A stretch of 64,000 nucleotides of DNA from the NCBI GenBank assembly GCA_037576215.1, contig JBANDB010000021.1, forward strand, positions 372,001-436,000, read 5' to 3'. Below, piece by piece: positions 1 to 11,739 of this stretch. A program made the position numbers and the translations under genes. The stretch is from Armillaria gallica (Eukaryota > Basidiomycota > Agaricomycetes > Agaricales > Physalacriaceae). Within the stretch, counting starts at the first letter, position 1. Every line of letters begins with the position of its first letter. A model generated the notes under the pieces. It searched no databases. It had not been told where the DNA came from and saw only the letters and a list, made by a program, of their open reading frames with translations.

Positions 1-75
1 ATAGTCATTGTGCTGAGGAGTACATGTGGGGCAATGTTCTCTTGAGGCCTTGGCAGAGTAAGAGCTTTCATGGTG
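1..75 (-). repeat. End of an antisense copy of the long 'TGATGAG' LTR family
   Basis: The first ~75 bases read on the minus strand match an internal part of the LTR-like repeat at 8220-9894 (around 8555-8640), including the shared stretch with GTACTCCTCAGCACAA. Similarity stops near base 75, where another repeat begins. It is a truncated copy entering from the left of the window. Confidence 0.6.
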
Positions 76-1000
76 TGCACTGGTGAAACTAAGAGTGGCC
101 TAGTGTGAACACACACCAAACCTACACTCAATCTCACTAACACACACACACCAATCTCTATAAGTGCAGAGGGAGCAAGGAATTTAATTCTACTTGCATG
201 CCGACAGTATCTCAACAAATCTCAAGAACTCTCTCTCAATGGCCTGATGCAATGCGAAGTAACCAGCAATATCTCAAGTTCTCTTTATTTCTCCTCTGAA
301 GCTTTTTACAAGAGAGCACAGAGTACCATGCAACCCTCAAGGCAAAGACTTTTATAATTTATACAAACGGACACACAGATCTGCAAAAATGACACAGTCT
401 GCACAGTGAGCTCACTAAGTATGAATCGCCACTAGGTCCAACTGCACACAACTTCGCCTTCTTCTTAGCTCGCTAAACCTGAATCCCAACTGGTCACAAC
501 AAAAGTCCGTTCAGTGAGCTCGCTAGTACAAAGTGCTGCTAGGTCCAACTGTGCACAACCTTGTATTACTCTAGTCTGCTAAACCTGACTCCCAACTTGT
601 GCAAATGAGGCCCTCGGCACTCTCAAACAAATCACAATAAACCCTCAAACAAAACAGGTCTTGCACCCAGCAAGCTCACTAAGTAACAAGGCACCACCAG
701 AGTTCTTTCAGCTGGTGCGCACCTACTACACCTTTGTGCAGCTGTCACGGAGCAGCCTGATCTGGCCAATTCCCACACAAGACACTCTCAACACGAAACA
801 CTCCTTCACACTGCACCAGAAATGGAACAGAGCTTCTCTCAGATGTAACCAAGTATACTCTCAAGACCGGGGCAGCTTCACTGACTCCGAATCTTTTATT
901 TATCTCAAGTAAACCGAAGTTTATTATCCAAAATCTCTCTCTGATTCTATTTCTCTGCGAGCTTGCTACAATGCGCAAGCCCGGAAGCCAACTAATGACT
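76..1000 (-). repeat. Left arm of a 0.8-0.9 kb inverted repeat (LTR-like)
   Basis: Bases ~90-1000 are an inverted, diverged copy of ~2745-3522. Shared landmarks in order include GCAAGTGGAATT-type sequence near 190, the 'tttttacaagagagca' stretch at ~303, 'gctaaacctgactccc' at ~577 and 'aagtaaaccgaagtttatt' at ~907. The arms face each other across ~1.7 kb. They are most simply two LTRs of one retrotransposon family in opposite orientation. The right arm is followed by a gag-like frame, which supports that reading. No coding function is evident in the short frames inside. Confidence 0.6.
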
Positions 1001-2744
1001 CTCTCACCAAAATACAGTCTCTCGGCACTTGTCTGTTATGATTTCCAAGGCTAGCGACTAGTAGGCTCACTACACAAGGCAGGAGACCCACAGATTCTGA
1101 GCTAAACCTTTTAAATGCAACTCAAGCCATTCGCACTGTGCCTTAGCAGAGAAGAGGGCAAATAGTAACTTGAATTGTACACTGCCTAACTGGACTACTT
1201 ATATACTACAAGCGAAAGATGATTACAAACAGTCCATGAGTACAGAAAAGGGTATAGATATTTCAACACATTTCTATGGTTTTTGATGTCAGTCTGCCAC
1301 AACTGTGGTATTCCTTGGCAGGTGAGTCAGACTGCCTCTGATTGGTCTCATCAAGGTGTTGCAATGATGGTGCATGTCAAAGTCACCTCTGTGGGCCTAG
1401 GACCTTGGCAACTGGCAATTAAGCCCATGGCATCTCTCTTCCAGAGCTCCTCTCTGGTGGACAGCTCCTTTCTTAGGCATATTAGTCATCAGGTCCTTCA
1501 GATTGCTAGCAAACATGCTAATCTCTCAGCCAAAACCCTTGTCTTAGGCCCACCTCATGATCTCTCTCCATTTCTGTCCTTGCACAAGGTTATCTCCGGA
1601 TTTTCAGGCACCATGCTTCTTTCATTAAGCAAGCACATGGCTATCATCAAGGTGTTGTGATTCACCTCTAAGTTCATCCTACTGATGCGAGCACAGGTCA
1701 AGCTTATTGGAAGGAGTGAGCTTGCTAAATGGCCTTTCTGTCAAGCCTGCCCTTCTGGTACAGCGCTATGACCAAGTCCTTGGTTAGCTCTGTTGTTTCC
1801 ATTGACATACTGCGACATTGCTTCAGTAACCTCACTTAGATTATGTATCCACATGTCTGCTTTAGCAAGCTCGCTAAGTGTAGCCTGTAAGCTAATGCTT
1901 AAACATGCCAAATTGCAAATTTACATGGGTAGCCATGCCACGGGCATGACAACACTGAGGTAGAGAGCTCTATAATAGAAAAAGAAGCAACAGAATTAAA
2001 ATATAAGGACTTTGTCATTGCACTGTACCTTACAGGCATGCATGGCAACAAGGCCAAAGGGTGAGCTAGATTGCCAAACCCACCCATTTGCAATAGAGGA
2101 CTCAGCTGAAGTGGGATGTGCTTGTATGCAGGCTGAGGCTAATTTAGATAATGATGCATCTGTAATCTATGACACATGGTCCCTGGAGATCTGGAAAAAC
2201 AATATCATGCACAGGATAATCAAGAGAACCCTGGGCATGGCCTAGAAACAGGCTTCAGCTAATGGAAATAGTGAGCGGCCTGGAAAGCCAAGGCATTGCT
2301 TGGTTACCAGGTCTAGAACATGACACTGTCACCTTTGGAGCAGACCCAAAAGCCGAATACGAAGTGTGATCGGTGATTGAGGATTAAGCAGCTATTGAGT
2401 GCATGCTCATGAGCTACTCTGCTGCTAGGGCAAGCAATGTCGACATCGCTTAGCTCTTTGAGGCTACTAAAAAGAGGAATGAGTGGCATGCTGCCTAGAG
2501 TGCTGGGCCAACTTGGATGAGGAATACCTGGCCAAAAAAGAAGTAAATTACTAAAAATCTGTTTGTAACAATCAATCTCCCATAGTATAAGTAGAGTAGA
2601 TTTTCATGTATTAAAGCCAAGCTACCTACCCCCCACATAATGTAATAAAGTTTCAGTTTGGATCTGGACTTGTTGCACTGCATAAAAGTTAGTGACTTCG
2701 AGCCTTGGCTACAACACAAGTTTAGCAAGCTCATAGAGAAATTG
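1001..2744. other. Spacer between inverted LTR-like arms, no recognisable gene
   Basis: AT-rich, CpG-poor sequence with only short frames. The longest is 1283-1660 on the plus strand, 125 codons, low complexity and no motif I recognise. Nothing here resembles reverse transcriptase or integrase. It is probably decayed transposon or host DNA. Confidence 0.4.
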
Positions 2745-3522
2745 AATAAGAGAGAAATTTTGGATACAAACTTCGGTTTACTTGAGATAAGAAAGAGATT
2801 TGGAAGCAGTGATGCTGCACCTGTCTTGAGAGGTTTACTTGGTTACATCTGAGAGAGAGCTCTGTTCCTTTTCTGGTTCAGTATAAGAAAGAGAAGTTGT
2901 ATTGTTTCAGCCTCTGTGTAGGTCTAGAAGTAGTTGCAAGGGAATCAGCCAGATTGAGCTGTTCTAGCAGTTGCATGAAGTGTGACAGGTGAGTGCAGTT
3001 GGACCCCTTGCGGCACCATTGTTGGGATGAGTGCACTGTGTGTGAGGACTTGTGGGAATGGTCTTGAGAATAATTGAGATTTGAGTGGGAGTGCTGAGGG
3101 CCTCCATCGTGACAAGTTTGGAAGTCAGGTTTAGCCACTAAGAGAAAGGTGGTGTCATGCGCAGATTAGATCTTGCAGCAGGTTGTACTTAGCAAACTCA
3201 CTGACTGGACTTGGTCATTTTGCAGATCTGTGTATCCATGTGTTTTGTCTGTTTGAGATATCCTTTGCCTTGAGGGTTGTGTGGTTCACCATGCTCTCTT
3301 GTAAAAAGCTCTGAAGAGATAGAGAATTTGAGACTAGCTTGATAATAATACGTTGTTGCATGTATTGTTCTAGCGAGCTCACTGAGGGAAATTGAGATAC
3401 TGTCAGCATGCAAGTGGAATTAAAATCCTTGCTCTCCTCTGCACTTAAGGAGATTGTGTGTGTGTGTGTTTTGTGGGATTGAGTTAGGTTTTGTGTGTGT
3501 TCATGCTAGGCCATGCTCAGTT
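2745..3522 (+). repeat. Right arm of the inverted LTR-like repeat
   Basis: Inverted copy of ~76-1000 (see that entry). It ends near 3520 in a GT-rich run followed by the gag-like frame on the same strand. That is the order expected for a 5' LTR followed by an internal region. Exact ends could not be fixed because similarity fades gradually. Confidence 0.6.
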
Positions 3523-4680
3523 TCATGGGTGCCCATCACCAGCCTCATCACTGTTTAACCTTAGTACGAGCAGCTGCACACACACAAACCAAGTGTGTAT
3601 TCATGCAGTTGGGATTTATCAGTATTAATCAATCTTCAAATGAGTATATTCAACAATATAATACTGAATTAACTACATTAGTTATGGGTAAAGGCATACA
3701 CCAATCAGATGAACCAATGCAAGTAAAGGAAGAGATGGCAACAAATGGTCCATCCTTTGAGGAACAGTGTGCTGCCCTCCAGGAACAAATGCAGGCAAGT
3801 GGGGAATCTAAGCTCAAAGTTCCAGTAGATGCTGCTAGTCATGGTCACACCCTGATGACATGCCCCATTGCAAACCCAACAGCATCTTCATCATCAACAC
3901 CTAATGTTGACACATCAGTGAAAGAACCTGTCAGCACAAAACAAAGCACCACCGGACAGACAAAAGCCCCATCTGAGGAATTAAAGAATCGGATCATCCT
4001 GCAGAGGATATGGTTGAGTCAGATTAGGGATGGAATGAACCCCACAGTGTCCAACCAAGGAATAGTGTTTGATGAAGACAATAATCTATGGTCATTACCA
4101 CCAGGTAACAATGATCATGATTGTGATTGTGACCCTAAGATGCCAAGAGAGCAATGCGGGCCCAGTGATGGAGACAGAGGGCAGGATAAGCCACATTGTG
4201 ATAGTGGAAATGGACGCAACCAGCATGGCCATGACAGGGGAGACCCTGGTGATGATGGATCCAATAGTAGCCATGATGAAGGATTCCAGAAGGGTATTTG
4301 TGATCCTTTCACTCTTCATTTTCAGTCAAGAATACCATCCCTCGCACTGACAGCGAGATTGCTAGAAGTAAAGGTGCAACATACAGAACAGAAGTTCTAG
4401 CAGATCATCAAGTTTATATGCCAACACTTGGAGCACAAGTTATTAATACCCAATGGAGCCAAGAAAACACACCTTGACATGAAGACAATGAAAAAATACA
4501 ATAGAACAGCATCCTGTGAGGTACTATGGGAATGGTTGCATAGTGTCATATTTGCATACAGAACATCGCAACTAGGAAGGCCTGATCGCAATGAGGAGAG
4601 AGTGCTTATCCTGGACTCGCTTCTGGAAGGAAAAGCAAAGACATGGTCCAGCAGAAAATCAGTCAGCCAAGGATGATGAA
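3513..4680 (+). pseudogene. Degenerate gag-like frame of an LTR retrotransposon
   Basis: An open frame from 3513 to 4400 (295 codons) is hydrophilic and rich in Gln, Ser, Asp and His. Its C-terminal third is of low complexity (NNDHDCDCDPK, GDPGDDGSNSSHDEG), as is common in fungal gag proteins. After its stop, another frame (4428-4676) contains the segment RVLILDSLLEGKAKTW, which resembles the core of gag capsid domains. The sequence is therefore best read as one gag broken by a frameshift or stop. It lies directly downstream of the LTR-like arm at 2745-3522 on the same strand. No zinc knuckle, protease or reverse transcriptase was found downstream, so the element is truncated. The gag assignment rests on composition and that one motif. 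Confidence 0.5.
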
Positions 4681-5451
4681 ACCACTGTTCATGGAAGTAA
4701 TCATTGACCTATATGCTTGGTTCATACAGTCATAGACATAGTATTAGACCAAACCATAATGGTTATAACTATGAAGTGGTTTGGCAAAATCATGGTTATT
4801 TACCATGCTTCCACTAGGGGAGAAAAATTGCTTGTACAGCTTGGTTTTGGACCCATTTTGCACTATTTTGCACCCATAAACTGCAGGATTCCCACCCAGA
4901 TACTGAAAAAACCTCAAACAACCACATAATCCTGTATGTACTCCAGTATTCAGCACAAAATCTTGGCAAACCATGCAGCTCCCCCCAAACTCAGGGTGTT
5001 CTACTCTGACATGCAATCACCCAGCTCACATGGCACTTCACAGTCACATGATGGTTGTTTAACAATCAACCACAGTACTCATATGTCACTTCAATCATTA
5101 CACTGACTTCTTTTTATTTTGCAAAAGACCAGTCTAATCACCCACTCACATCATTTTCCCTAATACCATGCTGATCTCTTTTTGTCTTGCACACCACAGT
5201 TCATCACATCAACACATTCCATGTGTTTAAGATGCTTCTCTCATGTCTGGTCCAAATATGATGGCATCATTAATATTTATTTCACGAGAACAAGAAATGT
5301 ACACAGTGACACTAATGTAACTTATTAATTAAGACACCATGCCCTGCCCAGCCAACAAACCCACCAAGACGAAATGACACTCCTCAATAGCAGAAGTCCA
5401 CTCACTCAACAGCATGTCCTTTTCACCTGCGTCCACCATCACAGCAGCACC
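4681..5451. other. Gene-free AT-rich stretch
   Basis: Only short frames and no motif, repeat end or RNA gene that I can support. CpG is rare, as in the surrounding transposon-derived sequence. Confidence 0.35.
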
Positions 5452-7298
5452 TCACCAGGCTAAGCATGCCAAGGGAGATGTGAAACTTTTTATACCTTGC
5501 TTCTCCAAACTCTCCCAATCCCTATTAAATCCTGAATGGTACTCGCTTCCCATCATTCTGCTCCCGTCGTGTGCATTACACCATTCCAGTTGTATTCCCC
5601 TCCACCAAGCCCACCAAGCATCAGCAAAGTCACAAATCGAAGAGATAGTTGGTCTGATCCTGTGGTAGTTCTTTATCCAGACCCCCACCTCCTCAGGATG
5701 GCCCTTTGGATGCAAGCTGAATTTTTCACCCTTCAACTCTTTGAACCCACTGCATCCCTCCCAAACCGACCAACAGCCCAAAGCGTCTTTCCACCTGTCG
5801 CCAAGGTCATACCACTTGAAGTATTCCATCAATGCCAAAAACCATGGCTCCCATGCTGAGCGAACCAGTAGGTCCATATCCAATTTCACCAACAGGAATG
5901 GTGGCACAGTCACACCTGCAAGCTGTTCAACAAAGGGTGGAGGTCAACCAGGGGATGCACCCCTATTTATGGCACTTGCATCTAGATCATCCCTTTTGGA
6001 AGCAGGAGACAGGCGATCATTTGTTGCAGAAGGACTTTGGCTTGCCATGGAAGTGTGAGCTGAGGTTTTGCTTGAAGTAGGTACAGGCTCTTGCATGTCG
6101 TCCAACTGGTTGTTCAGGCCTCCTCAAGCCAGTGAATCATATAAATACCATGGTAGCAGCTGCCCTCCAGATGGTAGAGCAAAGTGAATCAAATATTGTT
6201 GAAGGGCAGAGTCAATGTTGGAAGACCATTCACCCAATGGTCCTGGCACAGGTGGCAACCTCTCAGTACTAGCATCATCATCCTTCAACTTGGGTATAAT
6301 GACATCGGCTGGTGCTTCATCACTCTCCTTCAATGGCTGACCATCAGTGTTCACAACCTTTGCCTTCTTTGCCTGCATTTTAGCTGACCCCACATCCACC
6401 TCCTTTCCTGCTTCCTTCTTACTGCCTTTCTTCCTCTTGCTCACCCTCTTGGGAGCATTCTCAGCCTCCTTCTCCTCCTCTGCATCACCCAACTCCTTGT
6501 CAGATATAACCTCCTCAATCTCTGGAACTGTAGGACCTCCAAGGCTCTCAGTCCATGGCAATGCATGGTGTAGCATATCCTCATTGGCTGTAGAGCACAA
6601 CTGAACATAAGCCAGCATTATACACCACATAGATTAGACATATACATACTGAAACATATCCACACAAATCCTACGAACATATCCATCGCTTGGGCATGTG
6701 CTCAACCCCCACCAGCCGCTGCCTATGTCTTCAGTTTTGGATCACAATTCCTTTCATAATGCAGACTAGAGTAAAAATGTCAGATCCATTGTGTGACTCA
6801 ATCAACCCCAAGACATATATGACATTCCATCAATTTGGCCCACCTGTGCTGGATGAGGTCCTACAATCAACAAGCTAATGTTCATGAAGCATGCCTTTCC
6901 CAGTATGTCAATCCAAGGCTGCACAATAGTGGCAATATTGTCAAACACCCTTACAGTACTATCACCAGTTCTACACTCTTCTCAAGAACCCAAGTGAAAA
7001 TACCTCAGTGTTTCCTCCAGTAACAGTATCCCTGAAGGCCCAGTCCCTGCCATAGGGATTGGTGGCAGCATTAACTCACCCATAACTTGCATACATTCCC
7101 CTTTGAGTTCTAGCTCCATGCATAGAGACTGCTCGCCATTGTCATCCTCAGTCCTGATCTTTCTCTTTTTCCCCTTGCTTTTATGGGCATTCCCAGCCTT
7201 CTCCTCCACTGCCATAGCCTCAAAAGGCGCATGTACATCCTCAGGAAGAGATAGGAAGTAGTCTCGAGTCCATTTGTTTCATTCTGCCAGTCAGGCAC
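5452..7298 (-). pseudogene. Broken hypothetical gene, acidic/basic linker and Trp-rich segments
   Basis: Three minus-strand frames lie in order: ~7215-6982, 6630-6124 (168 codons) and 5913-5452 (153 codons). The middle one starts with an acidic, Lys-rich stretch and ends with PSGGQLLPWYLY. The last is Trp-rich (DRWKDALGCW, ADAWWAWWRG) with EVGVWIKNY. Large multi-copy hypothetical proteins with this layout are, to my knowledge, frequent in Agaricomycete genomes, but I cannot name the family. The frames are separated by stops and short gaps, so introns may account for some breaks. Lost starts and CpG depletion suggest decay. A transposon-associated accessory gene is possible. Confidence 0.4.
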
Positions 7299-8219
7299 TT
7301 TCAGGCAGGTCGAGCATATTTAAATGAGTATTAAAAATGCCTTGAAGAGTACCCTTGAAGAAATCCTTCAACCAAAGCTGAGATGCCATCCTGGCTCTAA
7401 CGTGCACACTCTTGGGATCCTTTGCAATGCCTGCTGCCTCTGCTAACAGGCTCATCAAAGTGAAGTCATCCTTTCTGATGGCAGCTTCATTATATTTATT
7501 GGCTTAGAAATCCCACCAGCAAAATAGAATCTGGTACTGTACATCAGTAGCCTGTCAAAGAAACAAAAAGCCCTCTTATCCCTCGCATCTCTTCCACATG
7601 TTGACCCTTGAAAGCCTCTTCAGCAGGAGTGAGCTTCTTGTCCACCCCCATAGGATTTCATTGTGGGAGAGTCGATTCCTCGAAAAGACCAAGCGACCAA
7701 TGAAACTCGGTGTAGTATTCAGGCAGGATTGAGTTGACATACTCGGTTGCCTTCTGGATGGAGATGCACTGGGTGATATGAAAGGGTGGGAGTCTAACAT
7801 CGAGCCATACGTGTCGAGGCCCTTTGGCCTATTCTTGGCAAACTTCAGTAGATCTTATGTCACCCAGAAAAACTATTAACATATGAATTATAACATAAAT
7901 AACAAATACTCATGGTAGTTTCCATCCCTGGTTCCAGAGCAGCCCAACTGCATTTGAGTTTGATGCTACTGTGGTCATCTTGAACAGTTTTTTTTTGTGT
8001 ACCATGTTGGCCACCAAATTGAATCCTCACCTGCCAGAAAACACCCTTCTCTATTGGGAACCACCAAACCTTAAGGAGTAGCTATATAGCTGCTCAGAGG
8101 TCCAAATACCCCGAGGTGAAGTGGAAGGTCCAGCAAATTCCATCCTTGCAAGGGCAGGCCAGTCAGCTCAACCAGAGACCATGTCACCAAAGGTGTGCTG
8201 AGCTTTATACCTGCCTCGG
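7299..8219 (-). pseudogene. Probable upstream remnant of the same hypothetical gene
   Basis: On the minus strand around 7560-7800, short frames in different registers can be read, including a TPAEEAFKGQHVEE-like segment. They could belong to the N-terminal half of the broken gene at 5452-7298. No continuous frame longer than 75 codons survives. The remaining sequence up to 8219 shows nothing else. Confidence 0.25.
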
Positions 8220-9894
8220 TGATGAGCCTCCAGGCTCTGTACACTCAGAATTCACAGATTTTGCCTGCTAATTAATGCTACTGTCTCTTCAATGGACTTT
8301 CAGCAAACCAATGATTGCACACACACTGATACCACTTATCCTACAGCAACCACTCCTCACATGCTTTGTTATCCATCCTATCTTGTCACACATCATAATT
8401 GCCGTACTTCATCGTGGCAAGGCATCTTTGATCAACAATCATTCCAATACAGAATTGATACATCACTCAGAAGCACCTGGTTGACGTGCTCATTGATCAC
8501 TTAATGAAAATGACATGATTGACATGAGTACCCTCCCAGCTATGGCAACTACAGACCATGTTTACTAAGGCTGTTACTTTGCCAAGGCTTCAAGAAAGTG
8601 TTACTCCATGCGTACTCCTCAGCACAACGACTATTGCTCAAGTAATCCACAGCTAAACAGCACCTAACAATCCATGCATCGCTCAGCAAAACCATATAGT
8701 TCTCATCCATATGAGGCAACATCAACAAGTTGCTGTTACTTTAGAAAACCAAGGACCATCTGTTTCCTATGACTTTTTACAAAGCCAAGGCCTTACAGCC
8801 TTACTAAGTCTCACATATTTACTCTATTTATAAATTTATACTTGTAGTATAAAAACTAGCTAGAAAACATAGTTTAAAAGCAGTTCATCTCTAGTTGACC
8901 CCAGACTATGTCAATTATCATTATGCACTAGTCTATCACCAGTAAACCACGTCTATTCACTGTTCTATGGCAATATACCATTTACCCCAGCATATTCTCG
9001 ATTGCACATCGACTCTTGAGCTCACCAGAGTTATTCCATAGTTTTTAACTTTGAAGAGTCCTTCACTATGCGCTCTTCACTCTTAACACTATTGGTGCAT
9101 GCTCATATTGTGCTGATATATGATTGCCACCCATACCTCACCCCCATTATCTTTTATAGGCCATTATCATTTCACTTTCACACCATTGGGGTTTTTACAG
9201 TTTCTCTTTCACCATCATTATCATTGCCCACTTGGGTAGTCTCAGAGCAGACTTAGGATCAGTTTCAGCCAGTTTTTGTATAGTATCAGTCCCTCAAGTG
9301 GATTTGAAGGTTAGTTTGACATAGGATAGGATCATTTCAGCACTAGACCAGTTTTAACATTGACTCAGCACCATTGCATCATATAGGACCAGTATCATTG
9401 CCAGTTTTTGTAGTTTCACATTTTCTCTCACCATTCCACTCCCAGCACCTCGTTCCATGTTTTCTCTTGATACACGCAGTCTCCATTCCATTTTTGCATT
9501 GCCTCGTTCACTCATAGACTATTGCCAACTGTTTAGTCTATCTTCCATCATTCAACCTGCTCAGATTACTGTTCAGTGACATTTTCTAGTCTCACCTCAC
9601 ATTTTCTCATACAGATTTGTGGTATTCATGTCATACCCACTTCTGTTTCCTCTCACTTTGAGAGATCCCTACTGGCTTAAAGCCATAGCATCTAGTACTT
9701 GACTACCAAGCAGTACTACTTTGCAGACTTAAAGTCACAGTGTATACTTGCATATAGAGGAATTGATTTACTGCATGGAGGTGCCCCAAACCCACTCACA
9801 CACATGATCGCCTTGATTGCCATGCTACTACATTAATTACCCAATCTCATTCCGAGTTTGTGTTGCCGTTGCCACAGAAGTCTTAGGCTCATCA
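8220..9894 (+). repeat. Long LTR-like repeat, copy 1 (TGATGAG...CTCATCA)
   Basis: A 1,675-base unit that starts TGATGAG and ends CTCATCA is repeated in the same orientation at 14478-16168. The two share most landmarks along their length: the 'tcagaagcacc' segment, 'actaaggctgttac', a pyrimidine-rich middle full of 'ccattttct'-type phrases, and a shared 3' end before CTCATCA. Complementary termini in TG...CA form and the solo behaviour of copy 2 make an LTR likely. The bases flanking copy 1 (CTCGG left, TCAGT right) do not match each other, so this copy is either rearranged or one end of a larger element. Confidence 0.6.
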
Positions 9895-11301
9895 TCAGTA
9901 TTGCTCTAGAATTGTTATGAGATAAATAGCATGAAAGGTTTGTCAATAAAAACACCTTTTCTCATGCCTCTAACCTCTGCTCAGTCAAATGAGACAACAA
10001 GCATGGCATCAACATTGAGTTCAATGATGACATGGAGAAGAATCTCAAGGAGGGTGAGATCAGATGTCAGAGACTGAAGAGGATGGATACAAGAAATAGC
10101 AAGAAGGATGGGGAGAATGGTCCAAGATAGGAAGGAAGGAGCCATATCATCAATATTCACAAAGATGTGCATATATGCTCATTGTTGCTTGCAAGCTACC
10201 AAGAAAAACTTTGTGCTCAGTGTCTGTCATGCTGTACACCACTGACTATTGTCCAATCAGCTCTTCATGCTATTGTGTATGTTCTTTCTGTCCTTCTTAT
10301 GCTGTATCTTAGCTCTCTTGGCAGATATTTGCTGGTGACTTTAATTGATGTATGGACATCAACAAGATGCAAGACACCCATCCACCAGAGTGCCCCCCTG
10401 CAAAGATTTTCACTTATTGTGAAGCTTGGGCTGAGGCTACTGCTACTGAATGATGATGTGAAAGGACCATTTTCATTGATGGAAAAGTACTGTTTGTTGC
10501 TACAGGCTAAAGTGCTGAACAATGTATCTGCTTTGCTTCAGTTCATTTACTGCCAGAATTACAAATGAGCTGCTTTCCAAATTCTGGCAATCTGTCCTAT
10601 ATTCAGGTGATCTGTTGTAAATGGTTTGCTAACCTTTAAAACAGCCTCAAGCCCTTATGCATATGTATAGATATAATCTGAGAGTTATTGCGGCTAAGTT
10701 TATCAAGGAATGTAGTCATTCATCAGGTTTATTTGTGCTTATATTTGGGCATGTATTCTGCTTACAATAATTTTGAGATATGTGACATATCTTTATAGCC
10801 AATGCTACAATTGGGGTGGTTTATAAGAGGTTTTACAGTTTATCTAACATTATGACAAGTGGTGTTGGTATGTACTCATTCCTAAATCTTTCTGCACTTT
10901 TGTGGTGGCCCATCATGTGCACTATTTTAAATCCTGTGGACTGTGGCTGTGCACAATTTACCCTTTTTTCTTCTCAAGTTCTAAGCATTCAGCACTAAGT
11001 CCCAATAGTCTCATTCTGACTGAAATGGAACTAAGTGTCTCTTCGAAGTCCATGTAGCATTCATACAAACTGAGATCCAGACTGCATTTTAGCCCTAAAT
11101 TTCTTCAAAGGTCCATATAGAAACTTGAAGTCACTTAGTGTGAGTCAATCTTGGTGTCATCTACCATAGACACCATTCTTCATGTCTTTATTCTTTACAA
11201 GGTTAATGTTGACCATATGATATGACACATTGTATGATATCAACACCCTCCAACAACTTCTTTCTTCAGAAATATTCTAACATCTGCAACTTCTGAGAAC
11301 C
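9895..11301. other. Gene-poor AT-rich stretch
   Basis: The longest frames (10167-10568 plus, 10265-10522 minus) overlap each other and show no motif. I see no terminal repeats or RNA gene. It is likely old transposon interior. Confidence 0.3.
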
Positions 11302-11676
11302 TCACCTCTTCAAGAGCATGTCAGTATCCCCATTGTTCATGAGCATCCATTCCACTTTATCCATCTGTGCAGGCCCATTGTGAACAGATACTGTGGTGTA
11401 GGGTTTCATGAGGTGGTACTCCCATAACACTTTCTCATTGATTTTACAGATGGCTTCATCAACAGAGAGGTATTTGCAGGTAATGGGAGATATGACTATA
11501 TCAGGAAATGACTCTGTGTTTTTGTTGCCTGCTTTCCATAGTTTGACTAAGAGGAGCAGATGAGTACCTTTGAAAAGCAGCAAAGAGTTTGCAGATGTAT
11601 GAGTCACAGTCGCTTTGTGAAGGATTGTGAAGTGTTTTTTGATATCTTTGATGGCAATGGGAGGCAAGCAATTCAT
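11302..11676 (-). CDS. Hypothetical exon, 124 codons
   Basis: An open minus-strand frame of 124 codons has an amino-acid composition more like a real protein than its neighbours (ANSLLLFKGTHLLLLVKLW, ESFPDIVISP, MLMNNGDTD). It has no motif I can name. It sits just left of the 11.7-13.3 kb inverted-repeat arm. It could be one exon of a host gene or part of the transposon to which that arm belongs. The initiator is uncertain because an upstream exon could be spliced on. Confidence 0.3.
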   Translation of the reverse strand: MNCLPPIAIKDIKKHFTILHKATVTHTSANSLLLFKGTHLLLLVKLWKAGNKNTESFPDIVISPITCKYLSVDEAICKINEKVLWEYHLMKPYTTVSVHNGPAQMDKVEWMLMNNGDTDMLLKR

Positions 11677-11739
11677 ATTTGGGGGCAGAAAGTCTATGGC
11701 ATGCTTGATGAGACTCTGGTCATAATGTCAAATCCATTG

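Noticed and set aside
4069..4350. Overlapping frames (4069-4350 plus, 4095-4319 minus) over the gag-like gene
   Set aside because: Shadows of the low-complexity gag frame, with repetitive Met/Ile or Ser/Leu composition and no independent support.
5414..6080. Plus-strand frames at 5414-5668, 5536-5859 and 5741-6058
   Set aside because: Antisense shadows of the Trp-rich minus-strand frame; composition is Pro/His/Ser-rich as expected from the reverse strand of such a gene.
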